The notes beneath the pieces are model-generated. The model did no database searches. It saw nothing but the letters and a program-made list of their open reading frames with translations, and was not told the DNA's origin. Below, one piece after another: positions 1 through 5,202 of a stretch of DNA of 6,888 nt. Both the position numbers and the translations under genes were made by a program. Position 1 is the first letter of the stretch, and every line of letters begins with the position of its first letter. Origin of the DNA: an uncultured Veillonella sp. (GTDB lineage Bacteria; Bacillota; Negativicutes; Veillonellales; Veillonellaceae); contig CAAEOZ010000152.1 of assembly GCA_900757715.1 (NCBI GenBank), forward strand, positions 1 to 6,888, read 5' to 3'.

Positions 1-6
1 AAGCAT

Positions 7-97
7 GGAGGATTACTCAAGAGGCTGAAGAGGACGGTTTGCTAAATCGTTAGGGCGGGTTACCGTCGCTAGGGTTCGAATCCCTAATCCTCCGCCA
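7..97 (+). tRNA. tRNA-Ser (anticodon GCU), complete with encoded CCA
   Basis: A full cloverleaf with a long variable arm, as in class II tRNAs. The acceptor stem pairs GGAGGAT (7-13) with ATCCTCC (87-93), followed by discriminator G94 and a genome-encoded CCA at 95-97. The anticodon stem pairs ACGGT (34-38) with ATCGT (46-50) around the loop TTGCTAA, which places anticodon GCT at 41-43; this reads the serine codons AGC and AGU. The T arm is TAGGG (70-74), loop TTCGAAT, CCCTA (82-86). The extra arm at about 51-69 can form a short CGG/CCG stem, and a long extra arm together with a G discriminator is expected for serine. Its promoter lies outside the window or in the first few bases; a dedicated terminator follows directly. 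Confidence 0.97.
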
Positions 98-100
98 TGT

Positions 101-134
101 AAAGACCTTACATCATTCGATGTGAGGTCTTTTT
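101..134 (+). terminator. Intrinsic terminator of the tRNA-Ser unit
   Basis: AAAGACCT (101-108) pairs with AGGTCTTT (125-132), and the stem continues inward as TACATC (109-114) with GATGTG (119-124), closing on the four-base loop ATTC. This gives a 14-bp stem with one G-T pair, running into a T tract at 130-134. It starts three bases after the tRNA CCA, so it ends the tRNA transcript and separates it from the protein gene downstream. Confidence 0.92.
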
Positions 135-167
135 GTATAATATATTAATTTATTATATTATTTATAT

Positions 168-205
168 AGGCCTAATTCGTGAGGATTCGAGTGAGTCCAA
201 GGCCT
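168..205 (+). other. Imperfect dyad upstream of the promoter, function unknown
   Basis: Two copies of the self-complementary hexamer AGGCCT (168-173 and 200-205) flank an inner stem, GGATTC (183-188) with GAGTCC (193-198), closed by loop GAGT. The arms between the outer and inner stems are unequal (nine bases against one), so as RNA it would be a hairpin with an asymmetric bulge. It lies after the tRNA terminator and about 40 bases before the -35 box, in otherwise very AT-rich DNA. No T tract follows it, so it is not an intrinsic terminator. It could be a protein-binding site upstream of the promoter; nothing shows which protein. Confidence 0.35.
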
Positions 206-244
206 TATTAGTATTGAATGACACAGGTGTGTAAGGGTATAGAG

Positions 245-273
245 TTGACGTATGTCTAGGGGTTTCATATAAT
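245..273 (+). promoter_or_regulatory. Near-consensus housekeeping sigma promoter
   Basis: A -35 box TTGACG (245-250, five of six consensus bases) is separated by exactly 17 bases from a perfect -10 box TATAAT (268-273). Transcription would start at about 280, leaving a short leader of some 28 bases before the ATG at 308. That leader is too short for a riboswitch. It carries the ribosome binding site AAGGAG (296-301), six bases before the start. The promoter should drive the 308-1057 gene and, 19 bases beyond it, the NRAMP gene. No convincing Fur- or MntR-type palindrome was seen around it. Confidence 0.9.
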
Positions 274-307
274 AGATTGTATAAAATGTAATTTTAAGGA
301 GACTCTT

Positions 308-1057
308 ATGAATACAAAACATACACGTCAAATGAATCGTATCCGTCGAGCGTTAGGCATTGGCACATTATGCCTCGTTGCATCTGTTGGCTTTAGTCAT
401 GCTGAAAGTATTGCCATTCCAAGTGCACGTCCTATGGTGGATGGCGTAAGTGCTGATGTAGAGACTGTTAGTAGTTCTAGTAAAGGGCAACAGCATGTAA
501 ACTCAGATGTTATTACGCCTAATGATTGGACGTATACAGCGTTACAAAGGCTCATTAAACATGGTGCTATTACAGATACCCACGGATTTACTTTTGATGG
601 TGCTAGCTACACAAAGGATGAGCTTATGCCACTTATCGATGAGGTAGTCACAAAACGTGAGCAAATGAACGATAATGATCGAGAATATGCATTGCGTATT
701 TACCAAGAAAATATGCGTGATGTAATGGATTACCGTATTGCTCGCGATAAAAAAGCTACTGATGAGCGCCGTCAAAAACTAGATGAAAAGCGTGCTGAAA
801 AGGTTAAAAAATCTGGTAAAACGTATCAAGTATCCAAGGATCAACAAGAGGCTCTTGATAAGGCTGGTGATGAAGTAGCGAAACCGGAAGAACGCGCTTT
901 AACAGATGAACAAATCAAAGAAAAAATGAAGAAATTCAAAATTGATGATTCTCGCGTTAAGGTAAATAATGAAGTGCGTATTCGTTACACTGATTCCAAG
1001 GATAAAAAGTCCAAAACAGATGCTCGTATGCAGACGGAGATGACGTTCACTCTATAA
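308..1057 (+). CDS. Exported SLH-like/coiled-coil protein without a beta-barrel
   Basis: A 249-residue secreted protein. Residues 1-32 form a signal peptide: basic N-terminus (KHTRQMNRIRR), hydrophobic core (ALGIGTLCLVASVGF) and an S-H-A cleavage site before E33. After a Ser-rich linker, residues about 68-115 resemble a divergent S-layer homology module (P-N-D-W-T-Y-T-A-L-Q-R-L, then H-G-A-I-T-D, then a D-E-L-M-P-L-I helix). In Negativicutes such modules bind peptidoglycan and anchor outer-membrane proteins. Residues about 116-212 are highly charged (K/E/D/R-rich) and probably helical or coiled-coil. The C-terminus (216-249) looks like two amphipathic beta strands (RVKVNNEVRIRY and DARMQTEMTFTL). 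In OmpM-like porins a complete barrel would follow a similar point; here the protein stops. The start is set by AAGGAG six bases upstream of ATG. It is probably co-transcribed with the NRAMP gene 19 bases downstream. The role is unknown: a spacer or anchor between outer membrane and cell wall is inferred. SLH assignment is by eye. Confidence 0.8.
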   Translation: MNTKHTRQMNRIRRALGIGTLCLVASVGFSHAESIAIPSARPMVDGVSADVETVSSSSKGQQHVNSDVITPNDWTYTALQRLIKHGAITDTHGFTFDGASYTKDELMPLIDEVVTKREQMNDNDREYALRIYQENMRDVMDYRIARDKKATDERRQKLDEKRAEKVKKSGKTYQVSKDQQEALDKAGDEVAKPEERALTDEQIKEKMKKFKIDDSRVKVNNEVRIRYTDSKDKKSKTDARMQTEMTFTL

Positions 1058-1076
1058 CTCTTAGTAAGGGGTTATA

Positions 1077-2336
1077 ATGATTGATTTTTTTAAGAAACAG
1101 TTGTTTACTGCCCATCAAAACGGTAAGCAGCAGGTAAGTGAGGTCTTTAAATATATAGGACCTGGTATAATCGTAACCGTTGGATTTATCGACCCGGGAA
1201 ACTGGGCCGCCAATTTGGCAGCTGGCGCCAGTTACGGTTATGAATTGCTGTGGGTAGTCACACTATCTACGATTATGCTCATTTTATTACAGCATAATGT
1301 GGCACATTTAGGCATTGTACGCGGTCAATGCTTGTCGGAATGTGCCTATGAATTCTTACCGCGTTATGCATCTCGCTTTGTGCTTAGCACGGCAGGAATT
1401 GCGGCGGCAGCGACGGCCTTGGCTGAGTTTATTGGCGCCGCTATCGCCTTGAAGATGCTCTTTGGTATTCCTATCTTGATAGGCAGCATTTTGACGGCTC
1501 TTATCTGTACGGTCATGCTCATTACGAACTCCTATCGTAAATTAGAGCGAATCATTGCTGGCTTTGTATCCCTCATCGCATTGGCGTACCTCGTTGAGGT
1601 AAATATGGTCAACGTAGATTGGGCAGCGGCTGGTATCGGTTGGGTGGATCCTAATATTCCTAATACATCGATGCTCGTTATTTTGAGTATATTAGGGGCC
1701 GTAATTATGCCTCATAACTTGTTTTTACACTCTGAAATCATCCAAAGTCGCCAGTTTAATACACAAGACCCAGCGATTATGAAACGGCAGTTGCGCTATG
1801 AATTCCTCGATACTTTGTTATCTATGGGGATTGGGTGGATGATTAACTCTGCCATGATTATATTGGCGGCGGCTGTCTTCTTTGCTCATGGTATTGAAGT
1901 AACAGAGCTTGAACAGGCTGAAGAGTTGTTGCGACCACTCATTGGACCCGCAGCGGGTATTATTTTTGCAATAGCATTGTTATTTGCAGGTTTTGCCTCA
2001 TCTGCCACGGCAGGTATGGCGGGGGCAAGTATCTTTGCAGGAATGTTTGGCGAGTCTTACGATATGAAAGACTTCCATACGCGATTAGGCTTGGCACTAA
2101 CATATGTTCCAGCATTATTGTTGATCGTGTTTATTACAGATTCCTTCCAAGTATTATTGTTCTCTCAAATGTTCTTGAGCTTGCAATTACCAATCACCAT
2201 CTTCTTGCAACTTTACATGACAAGTAGCCGCAAGGTCATGGGAGAATACGCAAACCGTAAATTTACAAATATTCTCTTATGGAGCATAGGTATCATCGTT
2301 ACGATCATGAATATCTACTTATTGATTGTAGGCTAA
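1077..2336 (+). CDS. NRAMP-family divalent metal (Mn2+/Fe2+) transporter
   Basis: A 419-residue inner-membrane protein with about 11 hydrophobic helices, typical of bacterial NRAMP/MntH proteins, which import Mn2+ or Fe2+ with protons. The metal site is recognisable. Helix 1 carries D39-P-G-N42 in the context GFIDPGNWAAN. Helix 6 carries A208-V-I-M211-P-H-N214, then L-H-S219; the methionine is the residue that favours transition metals over Ca2+/Mg2+ in the family. Helix 10 has S363-Q364 and Q370-L-P372. This argues against the NRAMP-related Mg2+ transporters, which lack the canonical motif. Helix 3 retains the conserved Glu (E117), but the Asp normally three residues earlier is Ala (A114, in TALAEFIG). 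AAGGGG at 1066-1071 lies five bases before ATG. It is the second gene of the unit driven from 245-273. The symbol mntH is withheld because Mn2+ against Fe2+ preference cannot be read from sequence. Confidence 0.95.
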   Translation: MIDFFKKQLFTAHQNGKQQVSEVFKYIGPGIIVTVGFIDPGNWAANLAAGASYGYELLWVVTLSTIMLILLQHNVAHLGIVRGQCLSECAYEFLPRYASRFVLSTAGIAAAATALAEFIGAAIALKMLFGIPILIGSILTALICTVMLITNSYRKLERIIAGFVSLIALAYLVEVNMVNVDWAAAGIGWVDPNIPNTSMLVILSILGAVIMPHNLFLHSEIIQSRQFNTQDPAIMKRQLRYEFLDTLLSMGIGWMINSAMIILAAAVFFAHGIEVTELEQAEELLRPLIGPAAGIIFAIALLFAGFASSATAGMAGASIFAGMFGESYDMKDFHTRLGLALTYVPALLLIVFITDSFQVLLFSQMFLSLQLPITIFLQLYMTSSRKVMGEYANRKFTNILLWSIGIIVTIMNIYLLIVG

Positions 2337-2382
2337 TAGAATATTCTTTGTTAGTTACCAAAAGGTTTATTATAAAATCATA

Positions 2383-2460
2383 ATTAGAATACAGCATTAG
2401 AGTACAATATTAGAGTATAATATTAGAGTACAACATTAGAATACAAAATTAAAATGCAAA
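2383..2460 (+). repeat. Six 13-bp tandem repeats, consensus ATTAGARTACAAY
   Basis: Six contiguous units of exactly 13 bases start at 2383, 2396, 2409, 2422, 2435 and 2448: ATTAGAATACAGC, ATTAGAGTACAAT, ATTAGAGTATAAT, ATTAGAGTACAAC, ATTAGAATACAAA, ATTAAAATGCAAA. The inner units are closest to consensus and the outer ones drift, the usual pattern of a minisatellite grown by slippage. The last unit ends at the base before the terminator stem at 2461. Units 2 and 3 contain the -10-like hexamers TACAAT and TATAAT, but no -35 box stands at the right distance. The array is untranslated and would lie in the 3' end of the NRAMP transcript. Confidence 0.93.
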
Positions 2461-2482
2461 GGACCGCTATGGCGGTCCTTTT
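2458..2482 (+). terminator. Intrinsic terminator of the NRAMP unit
   Basis: GGACCGC (2461-2467) pairs perfectly with GCGGTCC (2472-2478) around the loop TATG, followed by TTTT (2479-2482). The AAA before the stem can pair with the T tract, and the array is A-rich upstream, so it could act in both directions. It lies about 120 bases after the NRAMP stop codon. Confidence 0.92.
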
Positions 2483-2549
2483 GTCATGTTGCTAACGTAT
2501 CTATTATGTGAAAAGCGTATCTTTGAATACCCAAGAGGGGTATAAAATA

Positions 2550-2558
2550 TGGTACAAT
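2550..2558 (+). promoter_or_regulatory. Probable extended -10 promoter for the 2637-5086 unit
   Basis: TGGTACAAT fits an extended -10 element (TG, one base, then TACAAT at 2553-2558). No -35 box stands at 16-18 bases upstream; TTGAAT at 2523-2528 is too far away. It lies after the NRAMP terminator and about 80 bases before the next start codon, where a promoter is needed. The TATAAT at 2568-2573 is an alternative. Confidence 0.45.
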
Positions 2559-2636
2559 TAAAGATAGTATAATTAATATAATATCTGTTGGGGATATTCC
2601 TTAGCAGTGTGATATATGGAAAACTAGGAGGCCCTA

Positions 2637-3239
2637 ATGGCAAAGGAAATCAAAGTGCAAGAGACAATACAATCTGATTTTAGTGTTGTGGTTAACGACA
2701 TTGCTGAAGAGTTATTGACGCGCCTCAATATGGATGAGGATGGTTCTGTTATCGATATGTTCCAAACAGGCTCTTTTGATCCTTGGCAGTTATTCGTATT
2801 TTTTGGCGCTTTAGAAAAAGCTCTTATTGAGTTCAGAACGGATAAACGCAAGAAAACGGTTATCGTTCATGCACAACCTGAGGCTCTTATCGGCATAGGT
2901 CGCGTAGTGACACCTGTATCTACTATGCTTGAGCATGTATTGATGTCTCGTTTGAACGACATGAGCGAAGGCCGGTTAGAAACAGGTATGCTTACTGTGT
3001 CTGCTGAAAGCATTGATTACGAAGGTGTAAACCTTAAAGGCCGACACGTAGTTATCGTATGTGACCTTGTAGATGAAGATTCTGATTACCTTAAAGAATG
3101 TATTAAATTATGTAAAGAAATGAAAGCTAGCCACGTAGTGGCGGTGCCTCTCATGTTGTGGAACCCAGAATTGATCGATAATTTGACAGAGGAATCTATT
3201 AAGGCGGAATTATCTCATGAAAATCGTCCTCTCTCCTAG
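2637..3239 (+). CDS. Uncharacterised 200-residue protein, possibly phosphoribosyltransferase-like
   Basis: I do not recognise this protein as a named family. It is acidic and soluble, with no signal peptide or membrane helix. Residues 1-70 look mostly helical. Residues 73-105 run from a hydrophobic strand (K-T-V-I-V-H-A) into a helix (S-T-M-L-E-H-V-L-M-S-R-L). Residues 136-172 form a strand-loop-helix-strand unit, V138-V-I-V-C-D-L-V-D-E-D-S-D, then an amphipathic helix, then H-V-V-A-V-P-L. This recalls the PRPP-binding part of type I phosphoribosyltransferases (hydrophobic strand, acidic pair, loop, helix), but the acidic pair is C142-D143 and the T-G-G-T loop is replaced by D-E-D-S-D, so PRPP catalysis is unlikely. 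The fold assignment is a by-eye inference. AGGAGG at 2626-2631, five bases before ATG, fixes the start. It is first in a unit with yaaA and hydE, and its last 23 bases overlap yaaA. Confidence 0.85.
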   Translation: MAKEIKVQETIQSDFSVVVNDIAEELLTRLNMDEDGSVIDMFQTGSFDPWQLFVFFGALEKALIEFRTDKRKKTVIVHAQPEALIGIGRVVTPVSTMLEHVLMSRLNDMSEGRLETGMLTVSAESIDYEGVNLKGRHVVIVCDLVDEDSDYLKECIKLCKEMKASHVVAVPLMLWNPELIDNLTEESIKAELSHENRPLS

Positions 3240-3963
3240 TAAGACAAAAACGATTGCCGATGTTGCTAGAAATGATGAGGCAGTACATCATGCAGTCCGA
3301 GACAGCCAATTTCAGCCGAACATCACGAAAAAGATTATAACTCATGTACAATCTCTTGATGTAGCAGCTCTTGGAAAGGCGCTAAAGCTAAAGGCTGATA
3401 AGGCACAGGCTGTCTTTGATTTTTACCAGGACTTTGAGGCTCATCCCGTAGGTCGCGCCTGTGAAAGTTACGATGGCATTGCTTTCAAATATTTAGACTG
3501 GTCGAACTTATCTGATGAAGCCAAGACCTTTGGTGAAAGCCATCTTGTTGTGATGTCCGCGTTGTACGGTGTCGTTGAACCTAATATGGGTGTGCGCGAC
3601 TATCGACTCGATATGGTTGATAAGGTAGGCGTTAATTTATACGATACATGGCGTGAAGCAGTGGATGCATACTTTCACAAGGAAGATTGGATCCTAAACC
3701 TAGCATCTAAAGAATATGCAAAAATGGTGAACCATCCAAAGGTGGTAACCATTGAATTTTGGGAATTACGGGGCGACACGTTTAAGCAGATGAGTACGTC
3801 CTCCAAAATGAGTCGAGGAGTGATGGCTCACGAATGTTTAACACGACAAGTGAAATATGTGCGGGACTTGCCGCGCGAAATCAATGGATTTACCTGTGTC
3901 ACTGACATTGACTCCATTACCATACCAAGCGAATCGATGACGATTCGTTATGAAAGGAAGTGA
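3217..3963 (+). CDS. yaaA: YaaA/UPF0246 (DUF328) family peroxide-stress protein
   Basis: A 248-residue cytoplasmic protein of usual family length. The family signatures appear in order: N-terminal L5-S-P-S-K-T10, S84-Y-D-G87, S114-A-L-Y-G118 followed by P122, Y129-R-L-D-M133, N161-L-A-S-K-E-Y-A-K169, and S195-S-K-M-S-R-G201. In E. coli, YaaA belongs to the OxyR response and limits the unincorporated iron that damages DNA and protein during peroxide stress. Its biochemical mechanism is less clear, and the E. coli role is transferred here by homology. ATG at 3217 lies inside the end of the preceding gene, with AAGGCGG (3201-3207) upstream, so translation is probably coupled. The stop codon at 3961-3963 sits within the ribosome-binding region of hydE. 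The neighbourhood (metal transporter upstream, iron-cofactor maturase downstream) fits an iron or oxidative-stress role. Confidence 0.93.
   Translation: MKIVLSPSKTKTIADVARNDEAVHHAVRDSQFQPNITKKIITHVQSLDVAALGKALKLKADKAQAVFDFYQDFEAHPVGRACESYDGIAFKYLDWSNLSDEAKTFGESHLVVMSALYGVVEPNMGVRDYRLDMVDKVGVNLYDTWREAVDAYFHKEDWILNLASKEYAKMVNHPKVVTIEFWELRGDTFKQMSTSSKMSRGVMAHECLTRQVKYVRDLPREINGFTCVTDIDSITIPSESMTIRYERK
3954..3960 (+). promoter_or_regulatory. Ribosome binding site that favours a TTG start for hydE
   Basis: AAGGAAG lies seven bases before TTG at 3968. It is inside the last codons of yaaA and would lie inside the coding region if the upstream in-frame ATG at 3950 were used. Nothing resembling a Shine-Dalgarno sequence precedes that ATG (GACGATTCGTT). 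A GTG at 3974 is a further possible start but sits 13 bases away. Confidence 0.7.
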
Positions 3964-3967
3964 TTGT

Positions 3968-5086
3968 TTGCAAGTGCAAGACATTCTTGCAAAAGACCTT
4001 GTCGGCGATGAATGGCTGACCGAGGAGGAACTAAGATTTCTCATGTCTGTAACTGATGAAGAACAGTTGCAGTTAATATATAAAAAGGCCTACGAAGTAA
4101 AGGCAAAATACGTAAAGCCTGTAGCGTATTATCGTGGCCTCATCGAGTTCTCGAACCGATGCATTAAGAATTGTAATTACTGCGGTATCCGCCGAGAAAA
4201 CGATAAGGCGGAACGCTTTGATATGAATCGCGAAGACATCATCAAGATGGCGCAGTGGGCATATGATCATGAATATGGTTCCATTACACTCCAATCTGGT
4301 GAACGCTGTGATGATGCCTTTGTAGACTATGTTGTGGATTTAATTCGCGACATTAAAGCCATTGGTGATGGTTCTCTTGGCATAACGATGTGTGTAGGGG
4401 AACAAAGCGAAGAGGCGTACCGCCGCATGCGTGAAGCCGGTGCGAGTCGTTATTTATTACGCATTGAAACAACTAATACAGATTTATACCATAAAATTCA
4501 TCCTCGTGATGAATTGCACTCCTTTGAGACGCGCTTAGAATGTTTACGTCGTTTGCGCCGCGTAGGCTTTCAAGTTGGCACAGGCGTTATGATTGGCCTA
4601 CCTGGTCAAACTGAGGAAGATCTTGTGAACGATATCTTGTTCTATCGCGACATGGATATCGATATGATCGGCATGGGCCCTTATGTGGTGCATCACGATA
4701 CGCCACTAGGTCAAGAAGCATTGGCTAAGGGCATCGATGATGAAGCAGGTAAATTGCGCCGCGTTCAACTGGGGCTCAAGATGATTGCGTTGACTCGTTT
4801 ATTCTTGAAGGACGTAAATATCGCAGCTACTACTGCATTACAAGCGCTCGATAAGCTAGGCCGTGAAAAAGGTTTAGCCGCAGGGGCGAATATCCTTATG
4901 CCTATCATCACCATTCCTGAACACCGTGCAAAATATTTGCTATATGATAACAAGCCATGCGTAGACGACAATGCAGAACAATGTAAAGACTGCTTGACAC
5001 GCCGCGTAATGTCCATCGGTGATACCGTGGGTTGGAAACAAAATGGGGACTCTAAACACTACGGCAAACGGACGGGAGAATTTTAG
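3968..5086 (+). CDS. hydE: [FeFe]-hydrogenase H-cluster radical SAM maturase HydE
   Basis: A radical SAM enzyme of 372 residues from TTG (378 if the ATG at 3950 is used). HydE works with HydG and HydF to build the diiron subcluster of the [FeFe]-hydrogenase H-cluster, acting on the Fe-CO-CN-cysteine product of HydG. Numbering from TTG, the cluster motif C65-X3-C69-X2-C72 lies in F-S-N-R-C-I-K-N-C-N-Y-C-G-I-R. HydE-type signatures follow: G-A-S-R-Y-L-L-R-I-E-T, then V-G-T-G-V-M-I-G-L-P-G-Q-T, then D-M-I-G-M-G-P-Y-V-V-H-H-D-T-P-L. Near the C-terminus C331-X7-C339-X2-C342 matches the accessory [4Fe-4S] site seen in some HydE proteins such as that of Thermotoga maritima. PylB is the closest alternative, but no pyl genes adjoin and the C-terminal cysteines favour HydE. 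It follows yaaA by four bases. No hydF, hydG or hydrogenase gene is in view. A long terminator ends the unit. Confidence 0.93.
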   Translation: MQVQDILAKDLVGDEWLTEEELRFLMSVTDEEQLQLIYKKAYEVKAKYVKPVAYYRGLIEFSNRCIKNCNYCGIRRENDKAERFDMNREDIIKMAQWAYDHEYGSITLQSGERCDDAFVDYVVDLIRDIKAIGDGSLGITMCVGEQSEEAYRRMREAGASRYLLRIETTNTDLYHKIHPRDELHSFETRLECLRRLRRVGFQVGTGVMIGLPGQTEEDLVNDILFYRDMDIDMIGMGPYVVHHDTPLGQEALAKGIDDEAGKLRRVQLGLKMIALTRLFLKDVNIAATTALQALDKLGREKGLAAGANILMPIITIPEHRAKYLLYDNKPCVDDNAEQCKDCLTRRVMSIGDTVGWKQNGDSKHYGKRTGEF

Positions 5087-5097
5087 TATTATTATAT

Positions 5098-5142
5098 AAT
5101 CCTCTTTTTCTAAGAAATTTTTCTCAGAAAAAGAGGATTTTT
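5098..5142 (+). terminator. Long intrinsic terminator after hydE
   Basis: AATCCTCTTTTTCT (5098-5111) pairs perfectly over 14 bp with AGAAAAAGAGGATT (5126-5139). The 14-base interior can extend the stem through a short AGAA/TTCT pairing after one mismatch. A T tract at 5138-5142 completes it. It starts 12 bases after the hydE stop and separates that unit from the EF-G-like gene. No convincing promoter was found between it and 5203. Confidence 0.93.
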
Positions 5143-5202
5143 CTATTATAGTGTCGAAATGTATTAGCAAAGCCGTAATTTGCCAGTAAGGAGGCGATTC
5201 CA

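Larger units (their letters stand above)
2337..2636 (+). other. 300-base intergenic region: repeat array, terminator, promoter, leader
   Basis: No gene is supported here on either strand. In order it holds AT-rich sequence after the NRAMP stop (2337-2382), six 13-bp tandem repeats (2383-2460), an intrinsic terminator (2458-2482), a stretch with no recognised signal (2483-2545), a probable extended -10 promoter (2550-2558), a second TATAAT at 2568-2573 without a good -35, and a leader. A small dyad in the leader, AATATC (2580-2585) with GATATT (2593-2598) around loop TGTTGGG, could be a weak hairpin or operator. The leader ends with AGGAGG (2626-2631), five bases before the next ATG. Confidence 0.75.

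Noticed and set aside
7..136. tRNA-Ser 3' end as an attachment site for an integrated element
   Set aside because: The tRNA is followed at once by its own terminator and then ordinary chromosomal genes. No integrase and no direct repeat of the tRNA 3' end were seen in the window.
274..307. A metal-sensing riboswitch (such as yybP-ykoY) in front of the NRAMP unit
   Set aside because: The leader from the predicted start site to the ATG is only about 28 bases, and no riboswitch core motif is visible there or between 137 and 244.
542..775. Open frame on the - strand inside the SLH-like protein gene
   Set aside because: It lies wholly inside a well-supported + strand gene, its translation has no recognisable domain, and it has no promoter or ribosome binding site of its own. 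The other - strand frames at 2624-2851, 3838-4044, 4073-4294, 4765-5016, 4940-5203 and 6520-6714 were dismissed on similar grounds.
2383..2460. The repeat array as a CRISPR array
   Set aside because: The units are 13 bases and contiguous with no spacers, and no cas genes are present. It is a simple tandem repeat.
2523..2546. TTGAAT (2523) with TATAAA (2541) as a standard promoter
   Set aside because: The spacer is 12 bases, too short for a housekeeping promoter. The extended -10 at 2550-2558 is a better candidate.
5121..5150. TTCTCA (5121) with TATTAT (5145) as the promoter of the EF-G-like gene
   Set aside because: The -35 match is only four of six, the spacer is 18 and the -35 lies within the terminator stem-loop. 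Too weak to list as a feature.
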